DNA of 64,000 nucleotides from the NCBI RefSeq assembly GCF_000735695.2, contig NZ_JASZ02000002.1, positions 1 to 64,000 of the forward strand. The letters run 5' to 3'. The translations under genes were made by a program, and so were the position numbers. The notes below the pieces were generated by a model. It was given only the letters and a program-made list of their open reading frames with translations. It was not told where the DNA came from and did no database searches. Of this stretch, positions 45,075-54,094 are shown piece after piece (within the stretch, counting starts at the first letter, position 1; the number at the start of each line of letters is the position of its first letter). Origin of the DNA: Kaistella haifensis DSM 19056 (GTDB taxonomy: Bacteria > Bacteroidota > Bacteroidia > Flavobacteriales > Weeksellaceae).

Positions 45075-45404
45075 CTAAAGGGAAAAAGATTCCCCACAAC
45101 CGCAGGTTCTGCTTGCATTGGGATTATTAAAAACAAAACCTTTTCCGTTCAATCCTCCCGAATATTCCAAAGTGGTTCCGGCTAAATAAAGAATAGATTT
45201 TTTATCAACAATTATTTTAATTCCGTTGTCTTCGAAAATTTGATCGGCATCCGATTTCTCATTATCGAATTTCAAAACGTACTCTAAACCTGAGCATCCA
45301 CCGCTTTTCACGCCGACTCTTATGAAATCTTCGAAAGGCTTAAAACCATCTTCTGTCATCAGCTGGATGGCCTTTTCTTTCGCATGATCGCTTACTTTTA
45401 TCAT
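45075..45404 (-). CDS. sufA: A-type iron-sulfur carrier protein (SufA/IscA)
   Basis: The 109-aa protein has the three conserved cysteines, C37 (SGGCSGLEY), C101 and C103 (CGCGESF), of A-type carriers that pass clusters from scaffold to apo-proteins. It precedes sufB on the same strand across an AT-rich gap of 182 bp, so it may be transcribed separately. Confidence 0.93.
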   Translation of the reverse strand: MIKVSDHAKEKAIQLMTEDGFKPFEDFIRVGVKSGGCSGLEYVLKFDNEKSDADQIFEDNGIKIIVDKKSILYLAGTTLEYSGGLNGKGFVFNNPNASRTCGCGESFSL

Positions 45405-45551
45405 TGTTTTTATTTAGAATGATTTTAGATTGCAAAATTACTAATAATATAATGAAAATCAAATTTGTGACGGTATATTTGTCTATCTGAATTATAGAAG
45501 AAAAAATTTAACATTTTAACCGTAACCCTATCCAAATCGAAATATTTACTC

Positions 45552-46391
45552 ATGAAAAAAATTGCACTGATATTTTTGGGATTATCTACCCAAATCTTTT
45601 TTGCGCAGGCAAACCGTTTTATCTATCAGGTAACGATGAAAACGGATTCCACCAACCGAAACGACATTAAAACCGAAACCGCTTATCTCGATGCAACACC
45701 CGAAAAATCTATTTTCTACGGGGAAAAAAGATTGCAGCGTGATTCGTTGTTTACAAGAATGAGACAGACAAATGGCGCTAGTTTCGACCGGTCGCAAATA
45801 CAGAACCTGCGCTCAAATATTGACTATACAGTAGAAAAAGATTTTAAAACCGGAAAAAACACTTTTAATTCCAGAATTGCACGTGACCAGTATTCTTATG
45901 AAGAAGACCGGCCAATGGAATGGAAAATTCTTCCGGAGACCGCAAAGATTGGCGAATATAAAACCCAAAAGGCTGAAACGGATTTCGCCGGCAGAAAATG
46001 GGCAGCGTGGTTTACCACTGATGTTCCTTTTCAGGATGGACCTTATAAATTCTCGGGACTTCCGGGACTGATTGTAAAAGTGGAGGATTCTAAAGGCGAC
46101 TATTCTTTCGACCTGAAAGAGACAAAGAAAATTGCCGAAATACAGAACTTTAATCAATCTGGAAATGTCGTTAAAGTAAAGAGAAAAGATTTTGTAAAAC
46201 AAGAAGCACTCTTCCGCAAAGATCCCTCATCATTTATGCAGGCCGCTATGGGGACAAGAGGTGGTGGCGGAATCAGCGCTCCACAGAGCAGAGGTTCAAT
46301 GCGGACTCCTGATCCAAATCAGCGCAGGCAGATGGAAACAAGAATGGCGGAGGAGTTGAAGAAAAATAACAACCCGATTGAATTGAATTAA
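45552..46391 (+). CDS. GLPGLI-family secreted protein
   Basis: The 279-aa protein has a signal peptide (MKKIALIFLGLSTQIFFAQA) and the family motif YKFSGLPGLIVKVEDSKGDYSFDL, containing GLPGLI (about residue 178). This family is confined to Bacteroidetes and has no known biochemical role. The C-terminus is Gly/Arg/Met-rich. It is convergent with the L,D-transpeptidase gene through a bidirectional terminator. Confidence 0.93.
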   Translation: MKKIALIFLGLSTQIFFAQANRFIYQVTMKTDSTNRNDIKTETAYLDATPEKSIFYGEKRLQRDSLFTRMRQTNGASFDRSQIQNLRSNIDYTVEKDFKTGKNTFNSRIARDQYSYEEDRPMEWKILPETAKIGEYKTQKAETDFAGRKWAAWFTTDVPFQDGPYKFSGLPGLIVKVEDSKGDYSFDLKETKKIAEIQNFNQSGNVVKVKRKDFVKQEALFRKDPSSFMQAAMGTRGGGGISAPQSRGSMRTPDPNQRRQMETRMAEELKKNNNPIELN

Positions 46392-46425
46392 AAAAAAATC
46401 CCGATCTATTGAGATTCGGGATTTT
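46388..46425. terminator. bidirectional terminator
   Basis: A stem of about 12 bp with a bulge (AAATCCCGATCT with AGATTCGGGATTT) carries A/T runs on both sides and lies between two convergent stop codons. Confidence 0.8.
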
Positions 46426-46428
46426 GAT

Positions 46429-47187
46429 TTAGATCGTTTCCCCGCTTTTCAGCCATTCCGATTTTGAAAGGTATTGCTCATCAGGATAATAAATAAACAA
46501 GACGTTTCGACCTTTTATAGTATTGATGATTGGTTCTGCTAAAGCTCTGGGAACTGCCGGGCAGCCCCAGCTTCTGCCGATTCTTTTCTGAGATTTTATA
46601 AAATCTTCACTAACGTAATCTGCTCCATGCATCACGATCGCTCTTTGCAGAGCCGCATCATTATAACCCGGATCCATCCCTAAAAGCTTGAGCGAATATC
46701 CGTTACTACCGTTGTAGGTACTTTCGGTAATGTAAAAACCAAGGCTGCTTTGGTAAGAACTTTCGGTGTTCGAAAAAGCAGTTGCAAATTCTTCTCCCGT
46801 ATTTTTTCCGTGCGCAACCAAGGAATTGAAAACTACAACTTTCTTCTCCAAATCAATTACCCAAAGGCGCTTTTGTGTTGATGAAAGTGAAAAATCGACG
46901 ATACTGATTAAATTTGAAGTTTCTGGAAGTTTACCGGCTTTTTTAAGCTTATTGAACCCTAAAAAAGCTTTTTCAAAAACTTCTGGATTCAATGTGTTGT
47001 TGCTTTCGAAACTGATGGAACGGTAGATTTCGGCTGCTTTATCTTTCGATGAATTTGATTTTTTAAGTGCAGGTAAGGATGTTTTTATATTCTGAGTTTC
47101 AGGCTTTGCCTCTTCTTTTGGATCGAATGTATAAAATGATGTTGCAAAAAAGATGACGGTTACCAGTGATAAAAGAATTTTCTTCAT
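46429..47187 (-). CDS. secreted murein L,D-transpeptidase catalytic-domain protein
   Basis: The 252-aa protein has an N-terminal signal/anchor (about 1-22) and a YkuD-like catalytic part in the branch named murein L,D-transpeptidase catalytic domain family. The active-site pair is H187 (VMHGADYV) and C209 (RSWGCPAVP). It would form 3-3 crosslinks or trim peptides in the cell wall. The first 60 residues are a Lys/Ser-rich linker. It stands alone on this strand. Confidence 0.88.
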   Translation of the reverse strand: MKKILLSLVTVIFFATSFYTFDPKEEAKPETQNIKTSLPALKKSNSSKDKAAEIYRSISFESNNTLNPEVFEKAFLGFNKLKKAGKLPETSNLISIVDFSLSSTQKRLWVIDLEKKVVVFNSLVAHGKNTGEEFATAFSNTESSYQSSLGFYITESTYNGSNGYSLKLLGMDPGYNDAALQRAIVMHGADYVSEDFIKSQKRIGRSWGCPAVPRALAEPIINTIKGRNVLFIYYPDEQYLSKSEWLKSGETI

Positions 47188-47314
47188 TCTGTATTATGTT
47201 AAATCAATTTGACCCGGCAAAAATACAGTTATTTAATTTTCAGAACGTTACGCCTCATTTATTTTAACTGTTTTTTAAGAAACTTTAACTCATATACAGT
47301 TCAAAAATATTTTG

Positions 47315-47322
47315 TAATTTTG
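47315..47322 (+). promoter_or_regulatory. promoter -7 box of the second metal locus
   Basis: TAATTTTG fits TAnnTTTG and ends 8 bases before the ATG at 47330, so the transcript would be almost leaderless. Confidence 0.5.
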
Positions 47323-47329
47323 CTTCCTA

Positions 47330-47707
47330 ATGTTAAGGACATTAAAAATCTTTCTGATTATTTTGGGCTTGGGAGTTTTCATACTTCCAACGCAGACACT
47401 TTTCGCTCAGGATCCAACGGTGGAATGCTGTGAAAAAAAAGCGAAGAAAGATGACTGCTGCAAAAGCGAAGAAAAAAAGTCCTGCCATTCTGATAGTCCT
47501 TCAGAAAAATCTGGAAAGAACAATTGTGGTAATGATTGCTCAAACTGTCATACGTGTTCTATAAATTTTGTCCTTAATTACTATCATTCCGAAGAATATC
47601 AGTCTTTGCAAAAAACATTCTTCGTCCATCAGCTGAAATTTATTTACGAATTTTCTTTTTTTTCATCAAGTTTTCATAACATCTGGCAGCCGCCTAAAAT
47701 AGCTTAA
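47330..47707 (+). CDS. Cys/His-rich secreted metal-binding protein
   Basis: The 125-aa protein has a signal peptide (to about residue 26) then a Cys-rich segment (ECCEKKAKKDDCC, SCHSDSP, CGNDCSNCHTC) with more than ten cysteines and several His, and a hydrophobic tail ending IWQPPKI. It heads the plus-strand locus with an HMA-fused TonB receptor and a further lipoprotein. It resembles small metal-stress proteins that precede copper genes in flavobacteria. Copper is inferred. Confidence 0.72.
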   Translation: MLRTLKIFLIILGLGVFILPTQTLFAQDPTVECCEKKAKKDDCCKSEEKKSCHSDSPSEKSGKNNCGNDCSNCHTCSINFVLNYYHSEEYQSLQKTFFVHQLKFIYEFSFFSSSFHNIWQPPKIA

Positions 47708-47774
47708 TTTATTGACTTACAGCCTGAAGTATGTTCTTCCGGCTCCCTTTTATTAAATTAACATATTTTAAAAA

Positions 47775-50450
47775 ATGAAAACATTATTGAAAAGTCTTCT
47801 GGCTTTCTCACTCCTATTCACCAACTTTGTATTCGCACAAACCATCACCAAATCTACCTTTAAAGTAAAAGGCGAGTGCGGAATGTGTAAAGAAAGAATC
47901 GAAACAACCGCCAAAAAGAGCGGTGCCACCTACGCAAACTGGAACTCAGATTATCAGCAGCTCATAGTAGAATATGATGCGGGAAAAGTAAGTCCTGATG
48001 AAATTCTAAAAAAAATCGCGGACGTAGGCCACGATAACGAAAAATATTCGGCTACGGATGAAGTTTACAGAAACCTTCCCGGATGTTGTCTTTACCCAAG
48101 AGAACCTTCTTTTCTACCAGTAACAAATGCAGAACTGAGCAAACCTACAAAAGGGGAAAATCAGTTTTTTGTACGTGGAAACTGTGTTTCGTGTAAGACA
48201 AGAATTGAAAAAGCTGCTAAAACTGCCGGCGCCGATTCAGCGAATTGGGATCCTGAAACCCAAACAGTAACACTTAATTTTAATCCTGCAAAAACTTCAG
48301 CCGATGCAATTTTGAAAATGATCGCCGATGTAGGTCACGATAATGAAAAGTATACCGCGAGCGATTCGGTTTATAAAAACCTTCCCGACTGTTGTCTTTA
48401 CGACCGCACCTTGCCTTTGGGCGTAAAAAGTGATTTGGTTCACATCGAAGAAAGCCCCGCTCCAAAAAAGGATTTCACCCAACATGCTGATCATGTCGAC
48501 AAGAGTATTGAAGAGGTAAAACTCATAAAAATGGGGGAAGCTACAGCGCTTAACAAAAAGGAAACCGGCCTTACGTTCAATATCAGTTCTAAAGAATTAT
48601 TGAAAGCCGCTTGCTGTAATCTTTCCGAAAGTTTCGAAACCAACGCAACTGTTGATGTCGCATTCAGCAACGCCGTTACCGGAACTAAACAGTTGAAAAT
48701 GTTAGGGTTAGACCAAAAATATACTTCATTGACAAAAGAACTTTTGCCTTCCATCCGCGGTTTGGCGTCACCTTACGGAATGAATTTAATTCCCGGAAGA
48801 TGGATCGGCGGAATTCAGCTTACGAAAGGTGGAAGCACGGTTACGAACGGTTACGAAAGCATTACCGGACAAATTAATACCGAACTTCTAAAAATGCAGG
48901 ATAAACCGGAAACTGCCATCAATTTTTTCGGAGATATCAATGGAAGATTCGAATCCAATATCACTTCCATCAGTAAAATTTCTGACAAATGGAACCAGTC
49001 GGTACTTCTCCACGGAAATGCCACTTTAGCAAAGATGGACACGAATGACGACGGTTTCTTAGACCAACCGACAGGAAACCAGATTAATGCAGCTTACTTG
49101 CTGAATTACAATGATTTGGAACACTCAGGTATGGGTACGCATTTTGGAATAAGTTTCGTTAAAGATGAAAGATTCGGCGGGCAAAAAGATTTCGATAAAA
49201 ATACAGACCGTTCACAGCAAAGCTTTTACGGAGTGGGAATTGATATTACCAAATTCGACATTTGGAATAAAACAGGATACGTTTTTAAGGGAAAACCTTA
49301 TCAAAGTATCGGCTGGATGAATCAGTTCACCTATCATCAGCAGGACAGCTTTTTCGGACAGAGAAATTACCTCGGTAACCAGAAAACCTTTTACTCAAAC
49401 TTAATTTTCGAAAGTATTTTCGGGAATACAAATCATAAATACAAAACCGGAGCAAGTTTTCTGTATGATGATTTCGATGAAAATTATCTGACTCAGAATT
49501 TTAAAAGAACTGAAACCGTTCCCGGACTATTCTTTGAATATACATTAACAGGTTTAAAGTACACCTTGGTTGCGGGTGCAAGAACCGATTTTCACAACCT
49601 TGCCGGAACACAGTTTACGCCAAGACTTAACTTTAAATACGACATTTCTCCGAAGACAATCTTGAGACTTTCTGCCGGAAAAGGCTTCAGAACGGCCAAT
49701 ATTTTTGCTGAAAATCAACAATATTTTGCCTCCAACAGACAGATTGAAATCTTAGGAAACGGCGGAAACATTTATGACTTGAAGCCAGAGATTGCCTGGA
49801 ATTATGGGGCAAGCCTTCAGCAGGAATTTAAATTGTTCAACAGAAAAGCGACCTTAGTTGCTGATTTTTTCCGAACCGATTTTCAAGATCAGGTGTTGGC
49901 AGATTTGGACATTTCGCCGAACAAAATTGTATTCTATAATCTTGACGGAAATTCTTATGCAAACAGTTTCCAAACTCAATTGGATTTTGTTCCCGCAAAA
50001 AATCTTGAACTGCGCCTTGCCTACAAATATTATGATGTTCAGGCCGATTTTTCAGGAGGAAAAAGAGAGATCCCGTTTATGGCAAAAAACCGTGGATTCT
50101 TTAATGCATCATATGCTACGGATAAAAATGACAAAGGTGCTTTCTGGAGTTTCGATACGACACTACAGTTGGTTGGAAAACAGAAATTACCCAATTTAAA
50201 TGCAAACCCGGCAGAATTCAGACTTCCTGAATATTCCGATTCATTCGCAACTTTGAATGCGCAGATTTCCAGAAACTTTAATCAAAATATTCGCGTATAT
50301 TTGGGAGGAGAAAATCTAACAAGTTATACCCAAAACCAGCCGATCATTGACGCAAAAAATCCATTTGGAAATTATTTTGATGGTGGAATGGTATATGCTC
50401 CGATCATGCCCGCGAACTTTTATCTAGGTGTAGATTTCTCCTTTAATTAA
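47775..50450 (+). CDS. TonB-dependent receptor with two N-terminal HMA domains
   Basis: After a signal peptide (residues 1-21), this 891-aa protein has two heavy-metal-associated domains: first with CGMC (C35, C38), second with CVSC (C137, C140). Each is followed by an extra Cys pair, LPGCCLY (C104/C105) and LPDCCLY (C206/C207). A plug domain follows (about 265-400) and a 22-strand-type barrel ends with FYLGVDFSFN. HMA domains bind Cu(I) or Zn; placing two of them in the periplasm on a receptor suggests a metal hand-over, by inference. It lies between the Cys-rich protein and the HRCD lipoprotein genes. Confidence 0.88.
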   Translation: MKTLLKSLLAFSLLFTNFVFAQTITKSTFKVKGECGMCKERIETTAKKSGATYANWNSDYQQLIVEYDAGKVSPDEILKKIADVGHDNEKYSATDEVYRNLPGCCLYPREPSFLPVTNAELSKPTKGENQFFVRGNCVSCKTRIEKAAKTAGADSANWDPETQTVTLNFNPAKTSADAILKMIADVGHDNEKYTASDSVYKNLPDCCLYDRTLPLGVKSDLVHIEESPAPKKDFTQHADHVDKSIEEVKLIKMGEATALNKKETGLTFNISSKELLKAACCNLSESFETNATVDVAFSNAVTGTKQLKMLGLDQKYTSLTKELLPSIRGLASPYGMNLIPGRWIGGIQLTKGGSTVTNGYESITGQINTELLKMQDKPETAINFFGDINGRFESNITSISKISDKWNQSVLLHGNATLAKMDTNDDGFLDQPTGNQINAAYLLNYNDLEHSGMGTHFGISFVKDERFGGQKDFDKNTDRSQQSFYGVGIDITKFDIWNKTGYVFKGKPYQSIGWMNQFTYHQQDSFFGQRNYLGNQKTFYSNLIFESIFGNTNHKYKTGASFLYDDFDENYLTQNFKRTETVPGLFFEYTLTGLKYTLVAGARTDFHNLAGTQFTPRLNFKYDISPKTILRLSAGKGFRTANIFAENQQYFASNRQIEILGNGGNIYDLKPEIAWNYGASLQQEFKLFNRKATLVADFFRTDFQDQVLADLDISPNKIVFYNLDGNSYANSFQTQLDFVPAKNLELRLAYKYYDVQADFSGGKREIPFMAKNRGFFNASYATDKNDKGAFWSFDTTLQLVGKQKLPNLNANPAEFRLPEYSDSFATLNAQISRNFNQNIRVYLGGENLTSYTQNQPIIDAKNPFGNYFDGGMVYAPIMPANFYLGVDFSFN

Positions 50451-50466
50451 AAATAAAATATTAGAT

Positions 50467-50940
50467 ATGAAAAAGGTTATTGTAATGATTTTTGCAGTTG
50501 CAGCTATCGCTACTTCCTGTAAAAACACCAAAAACACGGAGACTCAAAATTCGGCGGCACAAACAGCCACTGCACCTGAAACCAAATCTCAAGACGACGC
50601 AACCTCGCAAAGTTCCGCTCCGGAAAAAAATTCTGTTGCAGACAACACTTCAAAAAGTGGCAAACCTGCTCTGAATCCAGCTCACGGCGAACCTTACCAT
50701 CGATGTGATATTGCTGTTGGTGCGCCAATTGACAGTCCGGCTCCGGCACAAAATGCGGCCCCGAAAGTAGTTCAGCCACAAAGTGCGCCAAATGCTGGTT
50801 TTAACACCAATCCAATTTCGCCATCAGCTGCTCCTTCGGTTTCTTCCACTGCAGATATCGGCCCGAAACCGGCTCTGAATCCGCCTCATGGCCAACCGCA
50901 CCACCGTTGCGATTTGCAGGTTGGAGCGCCTTTAACTTAA
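50467..50940 (+). CDS. lipoprotein with two HGxPxHRCD motifs
   Basis: A lipoprotein signal (VIAVAAIATSC-type, Cys at about 18) gives a 157-aa protein. A Ser/Thr/Ala/Pro-rich linker separates two near-identical motifs, NPAHGEPYHRCDIAVGAPI and NPPHGQPHHRCDLQVGAPL. The His/Cys/Asp pattern of each motif looks like a metal site, repeated at two points. It follows the HMA-TonB receptor by 17 bp. The motif recurs in flavobacterial proteins of unknown function, as I recall. Confidence 0.75.
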   Translation: MKKVIVMIFAVAAIATSCKNTKNTETQNSAAQTATAPETKSQDDATSQSSAPEKNSVADNTSKSGKPALNPAHGEPYHRCDIAVGAPIDSPAPAQNAAPKVVQPQSAPNAGFNTNPISPSAAPSVSSTADIGPKPALNPPHGQPHHRCDLQVGAPLT

Positions 50941-50963
50941 ATGAAAGTTTTTATTTAAATAGA

Positions 50964-50996
50964 AATTGCGGAATTTCATGTTCCGCAATTTTTTTA
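50964..50996. terminator. bidirectional terminator
   Basis: A perfect 10-bp stem AATTGCGGAA/TTCCGCAATT with a 7-nt loop has T runs on both sides, between the HRCD lipoprotein and msrB. Confidence 0.85.
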
Positions 50997-51524
50997 TTTC
51001 TTTTCTGAATCTCCTACGAACTCCAACGAAACCGAATTCATGCAATAACGCATTCCGGTTGGAGGCGGTCCATCATTGAAAACGTGACCAAGATGGGAAT
51101 CGCAGCGTTTGCAGACCACTTCAATTCTTTCCATTCCGTGGGAAGAATCTCTGTTGTAAGCAACTCCATCTTTATCGGCTTCAAAAAAACTCGGCCATCC
51201 GCAGGTGGATGAGAATTTAGAATCTGAACGGAAAAGATGATTTCCGCAAACCGCGCAATAATAATCGCCCAGTTCGTCAAATTCATTGTATTTCCCTGTA
51301 AAAGGTCTTTCGGTTGCAGCTTCGCGAGCAATTGCATAAAGATCCGGAGATAGGATTTTTTTCCATTCTTCGTTGCTAACGGTTAATTTAGAACGATCTG
51401 TCCTTGAGTAATAAGGATTGTTTTTGGTGGTAATATTTTCCATTTGTTTTTCTTTTTCGGGTTTATTTACCTGAGAACACATTTGTAGGGAAATGCTCAT
51501 CAGAATAATTAGGATTGTTTTCAT
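50994..51524 (-). CDS. msrB: peptide-methionine (R)-S-oxide reductase, lipoprotein form
   Basis: The 176-aa enzyme reduces methionine-R-sulfoxide. The catalytic Cys is C161 (RYCMNSVSLEF), and the structural zinc ligands are C90/C93 and C138/C141. A lipobox (LQMC, Cys16) suggests an envelope-anchored form, protecting periplasmic proteins. It neighbours the metal locus, consistent with oxidative stress, but is transcribed in the opposite direction. Confidence 0.93.
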   Translation of the reverse strand: MKTILIILMSISLQMCSQVNKPEKEKQMENITTKNNPYYSRTDRSKLTVSNEEWKKILSPDLYAIAREAATERPFTGKYNEFDELGDYYCAVCGNHLFRSDSKFSSTCGWPSFFEADKDGVAYNRDSSHGMERIEVVCKRCDSHLGHVFNDGPPPTGMRYCMNSVSLEFVGDSEKK

Positions 51525-51601
51525 CTTTTTAAAAACAGATTTTTAAGATAAATCGTATTTAGAATGAATTTTGCTCTTCAAAAGTAGTAAATTTGAACCT
51601 A

Positions 51602-52846
51602 ATGAACGACGCAGAAAAAAAAATACAGCTGAGAAAATACAAATTATTTGCAACAGGACTTTTCGTTTTGATGGCGGTGATTTTTGTGGCGACCACCATT
51701 TTAGAGAAAAGAAATCCCGCGCATTGGATTGGTTACATCCGCGCTTTTTCGGAGGCGGCGATGGTGGGTGCATTAGCGGATTGGTTTGCAGTGACAGCCC
51801 TTTTTAACTATCCTTTAGGACTGAAAATTCCACACACGAATCTTATTGAAAACAGCAAAGACCGAATTGGCGATAATCTCGGGAATTTCGTGGTTTCTAA
51901 TTTTCTTTCGCCTTCGAATATTCGTCCGTACATTCAAAAGCTTAAAATTTCTCAATTTGTGGGTGAATGGCTTTCAAAAGAACGCAACCAGCAGAATTTG
52001 GTGAAAGAAATGTCGAATATTGTTTTAGATATTTTGAACAAATTAGATGATTCTGCGGTGGTAAATTTTATTGGAAACAAAGCAAAAGAAATGTCCGATG
52101 ACATAAAAATCAATCATATTTTAGGCAACGGAATCGAGTATGTTCTCGATAAAAACGATCATCAAAGGATGATTACTAGCCTTTCAAAACAGATAAAAGA
52201 TTACGTTCTGCAAAATCAGGAAATCGTAAAAAACCGTGTAAAAAAGGAAAGTTTCTTCCTGATTCCGAAATTTGTAGATGATACGATCGCCGAAAAAATA
52301 ACCAACGGACTTTCTTCTTTTTTTGAGGAAGTAGAAAACGACCAAAACCATTCTTTACGGAGCGAAATTACCCAGAAGCTGTACGCTTTTTCGCATGAAA
52401 TACAAACCGAAGAAAAATGGGCGGAGGAATTTCGCGGGATTAAAAATGATTTTCTAAAAGAGGAAAAAATCAACCAATATTCAAAAGACATTTGGGAATC
52501 CATCAAAAAATCTTTATCGAAGGAATTGGAAGATGAAGATTCAGCATTAAAGAAATATTTGCAAAAAAACCTTTCAGAACTTGCGGAAAATCTAAAATCC
52601 GATGAAAAACTTCAGTATAAAATCGACCATTGGGTTCGGGTTACGGCTTACAAATATATTCTCCGAAACACTCATCAGTTCGGGGATTTAATCAGTTCTA
52701 CCGTAGGAAACTGGAAAGGAAAAGAGCTCAGCGAAAAACTGGAGCTTGAAGTTGGCAAAGATCTTCAGTTTATCCGCGTTAACGGGACTTTAGTTGGCGG
52801 TTTGGTTGGATTGGTAATCTATACGATTGCGAATTTCTTCATTTAA
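51602..52846 (+). CDS. DUF445-family membrane protein
   Basis: With the start at 51602 the protein has 414 aa. It has two membrane segments at the N-terminus (KLFATGLFVLMAVIFVAT) and one at the C-terminus (GGLVGLVIYTIANFFI), and a long helical middle. The early EAAMVGALADWFAVTALF and NPAHWIGYIRAF segments match DUF445 (YjiN/YheB), of unknown function. It is convergent with pyrD across a nested inverted repeat. Confidence 0.85.
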   Translation: MNDAEKKIQLRKYKLFATGLFVLMAVIFVATTILEKRNPAHWIGYIRAFSEAAMVGALADWFAVTALFNYPLGLKIPHTNLIENSKDRIGDNLGNFVVSNFLSPSNIRPYIQKLKISQFVGEWLSKERNQQNLVKEMSNIVLDILNKLDDSAVVNFIGNKAKEMSDDIKINHILGNGIEYVLDKNDHQRMITSLSKQIKDYVLQNQEIVKNRVKKESFFLIPKFVDDTIAEKITNGLSSFFEEVENDQNHSLRSEITQKLYAFSHEIQTEEKWAEEFRGIKNDFLKEEKINQYSKDIWESIKKSLSKELEDEDSALKKYLQKNLSELAENLKSDEKLQYKIDHWVRVTAYKYILRNTHQFGDLISSTVGNWKGKELSEKLELEVGKDLQFIRVNGTLVGGLVGLVIYTIANFFI

Positions 52847-52853
52847 CTTTTTA

Positions 52854-52987
52854 AACCACAAAAGGCACAAAAGCTTTTTCTCAATCATTTTTATTTAAGA
52901 TTTTAAAAGATAGCAAAATTTGAAAAACAGATTTTGCTACCTTCTGTAATGCTTTTTTCAAACATTTCTTTTGTGGCTTTTGTGGTT
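52854..52987. repeat. nested inverted-repeat structure between DUF445 and pyrD genes
   Basis: Outer 20-bp arms (52854-52873 with 52968-52987, one mismatch) enclose an inner 9-bp stem TAGCAAAAT/ATTTTGCTA (52911-52939). Together they form a 134-bp cruciform or hairpin. It fits a MITE-like element or a large bidirectional terminator. Confidence 0.8.
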
Positions 52988-52993
52988 CAATAA

Positions 52994-54001
52994 TCAATAT
53001 TTTTCCAAAAGCTTCTTATTAATATCATGAATCAATTGCGGGCCTTCATAAATAAACCCGGTGTAAAGTTGGATTAAACTTGCGCCTGCTTCCAGTTTTT
53101 CAAGTGCATCTTCAGCAGAATGAATTCCGCCAACACCGATAATTGGGAAAGCTTTTCCACTTTTTTCTGAGAGAAATCGGATGACTTCCGTGGAACGTTT
53201 TGTTAATGGTTTTCCGGAAAGTCCACCCGTTTCGTCTTTGTTACTCGAAACCAAACCTTCACGGGAAAGTGTCGTGTTTGTTGCGATAACTCCGGCAATT
53301 TTGGTCTCGTTTACGATATCGATGATATCTAAAAGCTGTTCATCCGTCAAATCCGGCGCGATTTTCAGAAGAATCGGTTTTTGCTTTTCTTTTTCAGCAT
53401 TGCGTTTCTGCAGTTCACTTAAAAGTTTCGTTAAAGGCTCTTTTTCCTGTAAAGCGCGGAGATTTGGTGTATTAGGCGAACTTACATTCACCACGAAATA
53501 ATCGACAACAGGAAATAATTTTTCGAAACAGATGATGTAATCATTCACCGCATCTTCGTTGGCCGTGATTTTATTTTTTCCAATATTTCCGCCAATCAAC
53601 ACGTTTTTATTGTTCTTCAGCCGTTCCACCGCCGCATCTACTCCACCGTTGTTGAAACCCATTCGGTTGATGATTGCAGCATCCTCTTTCAGACGAAACA
53701 GTCTTTTCTTGGGATTTCCGTCTTGTGGCTTTGGTGTTAAAGTTCCAACTTCAATAAAACCGAATCCCAGATCCGAAAGTTCACTGAACATTTTTGCATC
53801 CTTATCAAATCCCGCGGCAAGACCAACAGGATTTTTAAATTTCAACCCGAAAACTTCACATTCCAATCTTTTGTCTTCAATAGGTTTCGGAATAAAAATT
53901 TTGGCAAAAAAAGGGAAATTCTTTAATAATGAAAAAGTGAAATAATGTACTTCTTCGGGATCGAATTTGAATAGAATTGGGCGGATGAGGCTTTTATACA
54001 T
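52994..54001 (-). CDS. pyrD: dihydroorotate dehydrogenase (quinone), class 2
   Basis: The 335-aa flavoenzyme oxidises dihydroorotate to orotate with quinone, in pyrimidine synthesis. It shows [28 protein letters not shown] (with the catalytic Ser) and [20 protein letters not shown]. The N-terminal region before the barrel (about 1-45) is the membrane-associating part of class 2. No other pyr gene is nearby. Confidence 0.95.
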   Translation of the reverse strand: MYKSLIRPILFKFDPEEVHYFTFSLLKNFPFFAKIFIPKPIEDKRLECEVFGLKFKNPVGLAAGFDKDAKMFSELSDLGFGFIEVGTLTPKPQDGNPKKRLFRLKEDAAIINRMGFNNGGVDAAVERLKNNKNVLIGGNIGKNKITANEDAVNDYIICFEKLFPVVDYFVVNVSSPNTPNLRALQEKEPLTKLLSELQKRNAEKEKQKPILLKIAPDLTDEQLLDIIDIVNETKIAGVIATNTTLSREGLVSSNKDETGGLSGKPLTKRSTEVIRFLSEKSGKAFPIIGVGGIHSAEDALEKLEAGASLIQLYTGFIYEGPQLIHDINKKLLEKY

Positions 54002-54094
54002 TTGTAAAATGGGGTTTCACAAATTTACAATTTTCCGGCGAATTTTATTACTCTCACAATATTTTGAATACATTTGCTTTTCTATTTGCAGAAA

